From contig CAYXDO010000049.1 in NCBI GenBank assembly GCA_964463485.1, positions 1-64,000 of the forward strand: 64,000 nucleotides of DNA, read 5' to 3'. Shown one piece after another: positions 1 through 7,633 of the stretch. This stretch comes from CAYXDO01 sp964463485. Its GTDB lineage: Bacteria; Myxococcota; Kuafuiibacteriia; Kuafuiibacteriales; Kuafuiibacteriaceae. The notes under the pieces were generated by a model, which was given only the letters and a program-made list of their open reading frames with translations, searched no databases and was not told the origin of the DNA. Within the stretch, counting starts at the first letter, position 1, and each line of letters opens with the position of its first letter. A program made the translations under genes and the position numbers.

Positions 1-160
1 CAAGTCCGCGTTCTATATACTATTTTTTCGACCAACCTCCCCGCAGCGCACTCAGATCCTGGCCCGGCTGCACCCCATTGGATTCCGCAGCACTCCGTCT
101 TTTACGACGCTCCTCGACGAGTGGACGAGTTGCCTCCGCCTCCCGTCGACGAAGCGCCGT
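1..160. other. non-coding stretch at window edge
   Basis: No convincing gene is seen here. It lies downstream of the minus-strand glycosyltransferase gene. The T-run near position 25 follows an AT-rich patch that is unusual for this GC-rich DNA. That could be a promoter or terminator of a gene outside the window. Confidence 0.4.
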
Positions 161-1468
161 TCACCAAAGGATGCGCCCCACCCCGGCGAGCACCCCGGGA
201 GCCGCTAGCAGCAGCGCCGCGACCCATCTCGTTACTCCGCCGCGACCCAGGCACCACGCGAATGCGGCGGCCGTCCACCAACACAGGATCCCGCTCGAAC
301 CCATACCATACGCCGCTTTGGCAGGACCGTCGGTCTCGAGCGCGTGCCAGATCCCGTAGGCCACCATGATCGATACGTACCCAGCTCCGTGAGCCGCCAT
401 CGCAAGCTCGACGCGAGGAAACTGAGCTCGCCGGATCCGTACGAGAGCCCAGACGACCCCGAACGCCAGCCCAGCCAAGTATACGACAGACAGATGCGCG
501 AGCGCCGTGTTGATCCACAGCTTGGGCTTGCCGAGCAGTCTCCCGTTGGCGATCTCGACCTCTGAGCCTTCGTGTCGAATTCCTCGGTTCAAAAAATTGT
601 AATAGTCACCCCAGGCGTCGACCAACAGCACGTTCGGCATCGACAACGGCGGCGTGTAGAAAGGGTATGTGAGTTGCCGGTGAGTAAACTTGGGCAGAAA
701 GTACGCGCTCGAGTGCCGCTCGAGCACCGGCTTCTGCCAGGCCGCTGCCTTGTCGATCAATTGCGCCGGTGGGTACGGAGTGTGATGCGTCTTGACGTTG
801 GGCCACGCCCAAGTCATCAAGATGCTGGCGCCAAGCGCCCACGTGACTGCGAGTTTTCTCGCGCGCTCTCCGAAGGTCCCTTTCGCCAAGAGCAGCGCGA
901 GTCCTACCGCTGGCACGGCAGCGACTGCCGAGGACTTCGACAAAAGCGCGGCCCCGAGCACGAGCCCAGCCAAGAACGGTCTCGGCGCGAGCGCGAGCGC
1001 CACACTCGCGAGCGAGAGAGTCGCTGCGAGTGACTCCGGGTTGAAAAAAACATCCATTCGCAAACTCACCGGGAGAAAGGCATGCAGCGCGTTTGCGGCC
1101 AGCCTCGTCTGACGGGGCATGGTCGGAACCAACCGTTCGAGCTTTTCGTAAAGGTGGTTGGCAACCAGCAGGCGGGTCGCGCCCGCGAGCACCGAGACCA
1201 ATTGGCCGCCACGGTCGCCGAGCCCGACGAGGCTGCCGGCGAGCGCCAGCGCATAGAACAACGGGGGATGCTGTGCCTCCCAGTTGTCCTCGATGCGCGC
1301 GACCACCCCGCGCCCCAGCAGCTCCATGATCTTCACGTGATCGGGAGCGTCATAACCATGCAGCGGATTGAAGCGGATCGCGGTGTCGATGCGGATGAGG
1401 GTGCCGAGAAGGATGATCCAAAGCGACCGATCGACGCTCACAAGTCGCTCGCGGATGCGCCTCGGCAC
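161..1468 (-). CDS. GT39/PMT-like polytopic membrane glycosyltransferase
   Basis: The 435-residue protein is mostly hydrophobic, with about ten predicted membrane segments. It carries the layout of GT-C glycosyltransferases of the ArnT/PMT type: an acidic first loop (GYDAPDH near residue 40), then a conserved AQHPPLFYALAL stretch at the start of the next membrane segment. Such enzymes move a sugar from a polyprenyl-phosphate donor to a lipid or protein on the periplasmic side. The start is GTG at 1468. It is divergent from a GT2-methyltransferase gene, which could supply a polyprenyl-linked donor; that link is inferred from proximity. The substrate is unknown. The family is fairly clear, the specific function is not. 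Confidence 0.75.
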   Translation of the reverse strand: MPRRIRERLVSVDRSLWIILLGTLIRIDTAIRFNPLHGYDAPDHVKIMELLGRGVVARIEDNWEAQHPPLFYALALAGSLVGLGDRGGQLVSVLAGATRLLVANHLYEKLERLVPTMPRQTRLAANALHAFLPVSLRMDVFFNPESLAATLSLASVALALAPRPFLAGLVLGAALLSKSSAVAAVPAVGLALLLAKGTFGERARKLAVTWALGASILMTWAWPNVKTHHTPYPPAQLIDKAAAWQKPVLERHSSAYFLPKFTHRQLTYPFYTPPLSMPNVLLVDAWGDYYNFLNRGIRHEGSEVEIANGRLLGKPKLWINTALAHLSVVYLAGLAFGVVWALVRIRRAQFPRVELAMAAHGAGYVSIMVAYGIWHALETDGPAKAAYGMGSSGILCWWTAAAFAWCLGRGGVTRWVAALLLAAPGVLAGVGRILW

Positions 1469-1587
1469 CTTCCCACTTCTCGCACCAATTCCTCGCTCGC
1501 GGGTCGGACGAACATCGTATCGAGAGGCCAGAACCCGGAGGTTGGCGTGACAGGTGTCGAGGTTGCGGGCTACGGACCGAGCGAGTC

Positions 1588-3129
1588 GTGCCCGCGAGCG
1601 AGACCGAAGCGCCGAAGTCGCCCCCGGACCGTCGGCTTCTCATCTTCGTCATCACGTACCACGCCGACTCGACGCTCGAGTGGGTGCTCGACCGAATCCC
1701 ATCGAACGTCTTCGTGCAATTCGACTGCGAGGTCTTGATCGTCGACGACGCCTCGACCGATCGCACCTTCGAGATCGGACGTGAGTATCAGCAGAGTCAC
1801 CCCGAAATGAGAATGACCGTGCTCCGGAACGAGCACAACCAAGGGTACGGCGGGAACCAAAAGGTCGGCTACGCGTTCGCCATCGCGAACGGGTTCGACT
1901 ACGTCGCGATGCTCCACGGCGACGGCCAGTACGCACCCGAGGCGCTTCCCGAGCTCCTCCGACCGTTCTCGTCCGGCGCCGACGCGGTCTTCGGCAGCCG
2001 AATGATGATGAAAGGCGCGGCGCTCCAAGGCGGCATGCCGCTGTACAAGTTTCTCGGAAACAAGGTGCTCACTCGCGCCCAAAATCTGATGCTCCGCACG
2101 AACCTGTCCGAGTTTCACAGCGGCTACCGAATCTACCGCGTCTCGACCCTCTCTTCGCTCCCAATTCGTTTGAACGCCAATGATTTCCACTTCGACACGG
2201 AGATCATCATTCAGCTGATCAACGCCGGTGCGCGCATCGTCGAAGTGCCGATCCCGACCTACTATGGCGACGAGATTTGCCGAGTGGATGGGCTTCGGTA
2301 CGCCAAGAACGTGTTGCTGGCGACCTTCCGCAACACACTCCATCGGTCAGGGCTGCTGCACCAACGGCGCTTCGACGTGGAGCCGGATTCGAACGAGCAC
2401 TATACCCTGAAGCTCGGCTACCCCAGCTCCCACACCTACGCGATCGCTGCGGTCCCGGCTGGAGCAAAGGTCCTCGACCTCGGAGCCGGCCCCGGCGGGC
2501 TCGCCAAGCTCCTCGCGAAAAAGGGGTGCAAAATGGCCGTCGTCGACAAAGTCGCGCCCAACGAGCCATCCGCGGACATCGAGGTCTACCTGCAGGACCT
2601 CGAGGAGCAACCCAAATACCCAGTCGCCGAGTATGAGTATATTCTACTCATGGACGTCATCGAGCACCTCGGGTCGCCCGAGCGTTTCCTCGCCGGCCTC
2701 CGGGCGGAGTTCGACTACCGGCCCAAACACCTCGTCCTATCCACGCCGAACGTCGCGTTCTTCGTGCAAAGGCTGACTCTGTTGCTCGGACAATTCAACT
2801 ACGGCAAGGCCGGCATTTTGGATCGAACTCATACACGGTTGTTCACTTTCGGCTCCATCGTTCGGCTGCTCGAGGACGAAGGTTTTCGGGTCAAGAGCGC
2901 CCGCGGAGTACCCGCACCGTTTCCAAAGGTGTTGGGCGACGGTTTGATCGGGCAGTCTGCCGTGGCGATCAACTTGGGTCTGATACGGATTTCGAAAACG
3001 CTCTTTTCGTATCAGATCTTCATCGAGGCGGACGCCACGCCGGACGTGGACTTCGTCTTGCGAAACACCCAGCAAGCGAGCAAACGCCGTGCGGCGGAGC
3101 GCCCTCGGACCGAGCCGGGCACGGGCTGA
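1588..3129 (+). CDS. GT2 glycosyltransferase fused to a SAM-dependent methyltransferase
   Basis: Two domains are visible in 513 residues. Residues about 15-235 are a GT2 fold of the dolichol-phosphate-mannose synthase type, with DDASTDRT near 53, the acceptor-loop motif GDGQY near 111 and a GSRMM stretch. Residues about 280-480 are a class I methyltransferase with the SAM-binding motif VLDLGAGPGG (295-304) and an acidic motif II region (LMDVIEHLG near 355). The start is GTG. The product is probably cytosolic and membrane-associated. A GT2 that loads sugar on a polyprenyl phosphate would fit the divergent GT39-like enzyme. The role of the methyltransferase half (sugar O-methylation or modification of the lipid carrier) cannot be read from sequence. 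Confidence 0.8.
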   Translation: MPASETEAPKSPPDRRLLIFVITYHADSTLEWVLDRIPSNVFVQFDCEVLIVDDASTDRTFEIGREYQQSHPEMRMTVLRNEHNQGYGGNQKVGYAFAIANGFDYVAMLHGDGQYAPEALPELLRPFSSGADAVFGSRMMMKGAALQGGMPLYKFLGNKVLTRAQNLMLRTNLSEFHSGYRIYRVSTLSSLPIRLNANDFHFDTEIIIQLINAGARIVEVPIPTYYGDEICRVDGLRYAKNVLLATFRNTLHRSGLLHQRRFDVEPDSNEHYTLKLGYPSSHTYAIAAVPAGAKVLDLGAGPGGLAKLLAKKGCKMAVVDKVAPNEPSADIEVYLQDLEEQPKYPVAEYEYILLMDVIEHLGSPERFLAGLRAEFDYRPKHLVLSTPNVAFFVQRLTLLLGQFNYGKAGILDRTHTRLFTFGSIVRLLEDEGFRVKSARGVPAPFPKVLGDGLIGQSAVAINLGLIRISKTLFSYQIFIEADATPDVDFVLRNTQQASKRRAAERPRTEPGTG

Positions 3130-3230
3130 CGGAAAAAGCGGTCGACTTCGGGCGCGTGCGCGATAGTCTCTTTCTCCCAAAGTTAACGGATTCCCAAGTC
3201 CGTCAACGACAACATGAATCTTGGTCGAGT

Positions 3231-3260
3231 CCTCCTCGAGATCGTCCTCCTCGAGATCGT
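3231..3260. repeat. 15-bp unit, two tandem copies
   Basis: The unit CCTCCTCGAGATCGT occurs twice head to tail in the gap between the glycosyltransferase fusion and the FHA regulator. The gap (3130-3404) holds no gene that I can support. Confidence 0.7.
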
Positions 3261-3390
3261 CCAAAACACTCGCTTCCGGTCTTCTGTCCGCCCGCGGCAC
3301 CCTGGTGGGCGCGAACGACGGACGCGTCGATCATCGCGAGCTCATCCTCGAAGCCCACCGCGAGACACCCCTTGCCTAGTACAATTTGTG

Positions 3391-3396
3391 TATCAT
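3391..3396 (+). promoter_or_regulatory. candidate -10 box for a leaderless transcript
   Basis: TATCAT ends 8 bases before the ATG at 3405 and no Shine-Dalgarno sequence lies between. The same box with the same spacing occurs before the hydrolase gene at 16765. The arrangement predicts transcription starting at or next to the start codon. Confidence 0.45.
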
Positions 3397-3404
3397 CCAA
3401 CCGA

Positions 3405-5105
3405 ATGCGGCGGACCGCAGACTCGACCGTCCATGCAGGCGAGGCCCTAGATGGCCCTCTTCGCATTTTGCTGATCGCACCTGACGGGGTGTCCGCCCAT
3501 CCCATTCAAGGGCGCTCGGAGCTCAAGCTCGGACGCTCCGAGGCCAACGAGCTCCGCGTGGATGACCCCGAGATCTCTCGGGAGCATTTGGTGCTTCGTT
3601 TTGGCACGAGCGTGGGCGTCGAGGATCTCGGGAGCGCAAACGGGACCCGCGTGCGCGGGAAACCGATTCGGGCTGGCGTGCTCGTCGAGCTCGGGCCCGG
3701 CGATCTGGTCGAGGCCGGCTCCACGATCGTCATCCTCCAACGCGCCTCGGCGGCGGTCCCCCTGCGGCGCAGGCTCCTTCCGCACTCCGCGTTCGAGCAT
3801 CGCCTCGACGAAGCCTGTTTGCATCGCGGGCGCGACGCTGAATTCACGATCCTCCGGATCCACGTCGAGGCCGGTGGCGTCGAATCGGTGGAGCGAGCGC
3901 TCACCGAACCGATTGGCGCACGCGACCTCATCGCCAGCTACGCGCCAGGTGAGTACGAGTTGATCGCATTCGATTCGGGATCCGGTAATCGCGTAGCAGA
4001 GGAGATCGAGCAGAGACTCGACGCGGCCAAGATCGAGCATCGAGTCGGCTTGGCCGCGTTTCCACGCGACGGAACGACGCCCGAGGAGCTGATCGAGAAG
4101 GCCTGCGCGGCCCTTCGCGGAGGTAGAAGCGTGGACTCGGAGCCGAGCGACATCATCGTAGAAGCTGAGTCCATGAAGAACCTGTACCGCCTGATCGATC
4201 GAGTCGCCCGCGGGAATATTTCGGTCCTCCTGCTCGGCCAAACCGGCGTCGGGAAGGAGGTTGTGGCCGAGCGACTGCACCTGGCGTCTCCTCGGAGGGA
4301 GCGACCCTTCTTGCGACTCAACTGCGCCGCGCTCTCGGACTCCTTGTTCGAGTCCGAGCTGTTCGGATACGAGAAGGGAGCATTCACCGGCGCGACGAGT
4401 CCGAAAAAGGGACTTCTCGAGAACGCCGACGGGGGAACCGTCTTCCTCGACGAGCTCGGTGAGATGCCAATTCACATTCAGGCCAAGCTCCTGAGAGTCA
4501 TCGAGCAGAAGAAGGTAATGAGAGTGGGGGGCCTGGAGGCCCGCGACATCGACGTGCGCTTCGTGTCCGCGACGAACCGCAACTTGGAGGACGCAGCTTC
4601 CGAGGGTGCGTTCCGCTCGGATTTGTATTTCCGGCTGAATGGAGTCACTCTCGACATCCCGCCCTTGGCCGAGCGGCGGGAAGAAATCGAGGGCCTCGCT
4701 CGGTTCTTCGTCGCCAAGGCGTGCAAGGACATGGGGTTCACGAAGGCGCCCACCATCACGCCGCGCGCCTTGGTTCGCCTGCTCGAGTATGCGTGGCCGG
4801 GGAATATCCGGGAGCTCCGCAACATGATGGAGCGCGCTGTGCTTCTGGCCTCGGACGATCGGATTGATCTCGAGCACCTACCCATCGACAAGCTCTCCAC
4901 TGCTTGGCGCCCTGCGGCGAAGCCTGACCCGCTCGAGCTCGAACCGTTGGAGGACGAACGAGCCAAGATTCAGGCCGCCATCGAACGCTGTGGCGGCAAT
5001 CAGAGTCGGGCGGCCGAGCTCCTTGGGTTCTCGCGCCGTACTCTCTCCAAAAAGCTCGACAAACACCAGCTCCCACGACCGTTGAAGGACGCCCGACGCC
5101 CGTGA
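3405..5105 (+). CDS. FHA - degenerate GGDEF - AAA+ - Fis sigma-54 activator
   Basis: A 566-residue bacterial enhancer-binding protein. An FHA domain (about 25-100; GRS near 43, SREH near 58, NGT near 79) should bind a phosphothreonine peptide. Residues about 125-238 resemble a GGDEF fold that has lost its signature (APGEYEL in place of GGDEF) but keeps the C-terminal VGLAAFPRDG pattern. The AAA+ domain has Walker A GQTGVGKE near 277 and the sigma-54 contact loop GAFTGA near 325. A Fis-type helix-turn-helix ends the protein. An upstream in-frame ATG (3156) exists, but the region before 3405 is not FHA-like and the -10-like box supports 3405. The stop overlaps the start of the next kinase gene, so the kinase may phosphorylate its FHA partner. 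Confidence 0.9.
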   Translation: MRRTADSTVHAGEALDGPLRILLIAPDGVSAHPIQGRSELKLGRSEANELRVDDPEISREHLVLRFGTSVGVEDLGSANGTRVRGKPIRAGVLVELGPGDLVEAGSTIVILQRASAAVPLRRRLLPHSAFEHRLDEACLHRGRDAEFTILRIHVEAGGVESVERALTEPIGARDLIASYAPGEYELIAFDSGSGNRVAEEIEQRLDAAKIEHRVGLAAFPRDGTTPEELIEKACAALRGGRSVDSEPSDIIVEAESMKNLYRLIDRVARGNISVLLLGQTGVGKEVVAERLHLASPRRERPFLRLNCAALSDSLFESELFGYEKGAFTGATSPKKGLLENADGGTVFLDELGEMPIHIQAKLLRVIEQKKVMRVGGLEARDIDVRFVSATNRNLEDAASEGAFRSDLYFRLNGVTLDIPPLAERREEIEGLARFFVAKACKDMGFTKAPTITPRALVRLLEYAWPGNIRELRNMMERAVLLASDDRIDLEHLPIDKLSTAWRPAAKPDPLELEPLEDERAKIQAAIERCGGNQSRAAELLGFSRRTLSKKLDKHQLPRPLKDARRP

Positions 5106-6724
5106 GCGCTCCGGTCTTTCCTCGCTCGTTTGGGGCCTTCGTGCTTCTCGGACGACTTGGAGGCGGGGCGATGGGGAGCATCTTCGCGGCCCGACCTCGC
5201 GCCCACACTTCGGAGCTACCGCCGCGGCTCGCGATCAAGTGTCTCCGCTCCGAGCTCTCTGGAGATCCTGCGTTCGAGCGCCGCTTTCGCCATGAAGCCG
5301 CCCTGGCGATCGCGATCGATGCTCCCGGCATCGTGAGAATGTTCGAGCTCGGGAAACACGAAGGCGAGTTGTATCTCGCCATGGAGCTCGTCGAGGGATG
5401 GCCGTGCTCCGCGTTGCTCGCGGCGCTGCGCGAGAAGAAAATTAGCCTCCCCGTCGATGTCGCAGTCTCCGTATTCAGGGGCTTGCTCGAAGGACTCGTG
5501 TCGCTCCACGGGGCCTGCGATCCAGACACGCAGGCGCCGCTGTTCGCGGTGCATCGGGACCTTTCGCCGCGCAACTTCCTCATCGGTACGCATGGCGAAG
5601 TCACCATCGTCGATCTCGGGCTCGGCCGTTCGGAGCTTCAGGACTGGCTCACTCGGACGGGACGGACGATGGGCTCTCCCGGGTACATGGCACCCGAGCA
5701 GGTGCGTACGTCGCACGTGGACTCACGAGCGGACATTTACGCGGCGGGAGTGACTCTGTTCGAGCTTCTCACTCGCGAGCCGTACATCGCTCGGGGCAGC
5801 TACGCGGAAATGTTGGAGGCCCAGCGAAATCCAAAGCTCCGAGTGCCATCGTCGATTCGCAGCGACGTGCCCAAGGAGATCGACGAGCTCCTGGCGAGGA
5901 CACTGGCGCCCAACCCAGATGATAGGTTCGCCTCCGCGCGCGAGGCGCTCGACGCGGCACCTTCAGGGAGCGCGAAGAGCGAGCTTGCGACCTTCTGCCT
6001 CTCGCTCCTTGGCCCGTCACCGGCCTTCGCTGATTTGCAATCCGACGTCGAACCCGAGCCAGAACCCACCCAAGTCTTTGCTCGAAGGAGTCTCACCGTC
6101 GAGACCGCGCCGACCTTGGTAGCCTCCGACCCTCGCGCCGCAACCAAGACGATGTCTGCGCCTGCTCAGGACCCCGCCACGCCGGTGGTCGACCCCCGGA
6201 GCTCTCCGGCTCGCGATCCTGCCTCCGGCGCCGCGAGCTCTCAGCCGCAGGGCGTGCCCGGGAAGAGCTGGGGATCCCTGGCCCTCGTGGCCGTGGGCAG
6301 CGGCGCGGTCGGCTCAGTTCTCACGGCCGTCGTGCTTCTCGCGGCTCGGCCGACGACCAACGCGATCGTGGCCGACCCTCTGGATGAGTCGCCCACGGTC
6401 ACCGCCACGCGTCGAGACCCCGCGCCGGGGCGCGGCACAGAGCCTCCACCCCCCTCTATGCCGCGTACTCGGCCCGTTCGCCCTGAAGCGCCGCGTCGAA
6501 CCGCGGCTGACGGGCCCTCTACTCCGGCGAACGCCTCAAAGACCGTGGCGGAGCTCGCGCGCGACCTCTCGCAGCGGGCCGAAACGCTAAAGCGCGAAAG
6601 ACCAGCGCACGCCGCCGAAATCGACGAGCTCTTGGCGGACATCGCGATGTGGTCGGCGTCCAAGGAGGATCGAGTCCACGCCGAGCTTGCGCGTATCGGC
6701 GACCGATTGTCCCAGCTCGAGTGA
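5102..6724 (+). CDS. membrane Ser/Thr protein kinase
   Basis: A 540-residue Hanks-type kinase starting at GTG, overlapping the stop of the FHA activator by four bases. The G-loop GRLGGGAMG is near 17, the catalytic Lys in LAIK near 46, HRDLSPRN near 150 and MAPEQ near 195. The DFG motif reads DLG (near 171), a tolerated variant. A Pro/Thr-rich linker leads to one membrane segment (about 390-412), then an outside region that ends in a roughly 60-residue helical domain. The activation segment (QDW-TRTG, PGYMAPEQV) closely matches the kinase at 30911, so the two look like recent paralogues. Coupling to the FHA/sigma-54 protein suggests a kinase to transcription output. Confidence 0.92.
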   Translation: MSAPVFPRSFGAFVLLGRLGGGAMGSIFAARPRAHTSELPPRLAIKCLRSELSGDPAFERRFRHEAALAIAIDAPGIVRMFELGKHEGELYLAMELVEGWPCSALLAALREKKISLPVDVAVSVFRGLLEGLVSLHGACDPDTQAPLFAVHRDLSPRNFLIGTHGEVTIVDLGLGRSELQDWLTRTGRTMGSPGYMAPEQVRTSHVDSRADIYAAGVTLFELLTREPYIARGSYAEMLEAQRNPKLRVPSSIRSDVPKEIDELLARTLAPNPDDRFASAREALDAAPSGSAKSELATFCLSLLGPSPAFADLQSDVEPEPEPTQVFARRSLTVETAPTLVASDPRAATKTMSAPAQDPATPVVDPRSSPARDPASGAASSQPQGVPGKSWGSLALVAVGSGAVGSVLTAVVLLAARPTTNAIVADPLDESPTVTATRRDPAPGRGTEPPPPSMPRTRPVRPEAPRRTAADGPSTPANASKTVAELARDLSQRAETLKRERPAHAAEIDELLADIAMWSASKEDRVHAELARIGDRLSQLE

Positions 6725-6840
6725 GTGCGACATGACGAGAGCGGGAGCGGCACGGACTTCGCCCTCCTTCGCGAACCTGGGTGAGTCTCGGACTCGTACT
6801 TTGCGTCAAGGCCGTACCAACTCAGCCGCAGCGTCTCGGG

Positions 6841-7626
6841 TCATTCCTCGCAGGTTGGACAGCCGATGCCCGGCCTGGCCAGACAGAAACACGATCTCGC
6901 CGAGCTGAGAATCACCGCGCTCACGATTCCCGTGGTCACGACGACCGCACCCACGCCGATCCAAGGCCATAAGCTTGGGCGCTTTTCAAGCGCGACGCGG
7001 ACTTCCTGCGCCGAACCTGCGATGAGTGTCGAGTACACTTCAGCCGACTCGTATCCGGCGGCTCGGGCGACGATCCGAGCTCGACCCGGCCGCACGAACC
7101 TCGACCCACCCACAAACGAGTGAACCTCGACACCGCTCACCTCGACTTCGGCGTCGGAGGGCGTCGTGACCACGACGAGCATCGCGAGCTTCGAGAAGCC
7201 AGCGTCATCGAGCACCCTCGAGAGTCCAGCTTCGATCTCCTCGTCCGCGCGATCTGATGCGAGTCGTCGCGTTACCGAGCCGAGCACCCGGCGAGCCTTC
7301 ACGTCGAGAAGCTGCGCGCGAAACAACAGCGGTGACACTCTCCCCTGAAGCACGACGACGAGCCCGTATTTGACGCCGAACCGATCGAGTCGGGAAGCCA
7401 AGCAACCGACATCCGGTCCGCAGTCGAGGATACGAGCCTCGGCCGTCTCCTCGACGAACAGCGCCTCACTCGGAACCACGCTGAGTTGGGGACGAAATTC
7501 AACCGCCCTCGAAAGCGCCAAGAGCACGGCAGACTCCGTGATGGTCGCAGTGTCGACGACGCGCGACACGAGCGCCAGCCGTTCGGTCGGTGCGCAGGCG
7601 AGGAGCGCCAATAGAGTCAGAGTCAA
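6841..7626 (-). CDS. PEGA-domain lipoprotein with C-terminal membrane segment
   Basis: The 261-residue product starts at TTG (7626), with AGGA a few bases upstream, next to the stop of the preceding lipoprotein gene. The N-terminus is a short hydrophobic run ending in LLAC, a plausible lipobox. Residues about 165-215 form a PEGA-like domain (VVTTPSDAEVEVSGVEV, then a beta-rich repeat). A membrane segment (about 225-245) precedes a Cys-containing tail. The middle has a Cys pair (CGPDVGC). The same layout appears in the protein at 34320-35117, which also lies near a kinase and a large lipoprotein. The role is unknown; cell-envelope location is inferred. Confidence 0.7.
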   Translation of the reverse strand: MTLTLLALLACAPTERLALVSRVVDTATITESAVLLALSRAVEFRPQLSVVPSEALFVEETAEARILDCGPDVGCLASRLDRFGVKYGLVVVLQGRVSPLLFRAQLLDVKARRVLGSVTRRLASDRADEEIEAGLSRVLDDAGFSKLAMLVVVTTPSDAEVEVSGVEVHSFVGGSRFVRPGRARIVARAAGYESAEVYSTLIAGSAQEVRVALEKRPSLWPWIGVGAVVVTTGIVSAVILSSARSCFCLARPGIGCPTCEE

Positions 7627-7633
7627 CCGATCC

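Noticed and set aside
3447..4877. 476-residue minus-strand frame opposite the FHA activator
   Set aside because: The plus strand encodes a complete FHA/AAA+ protein; the minus frame has no recognisable motif.
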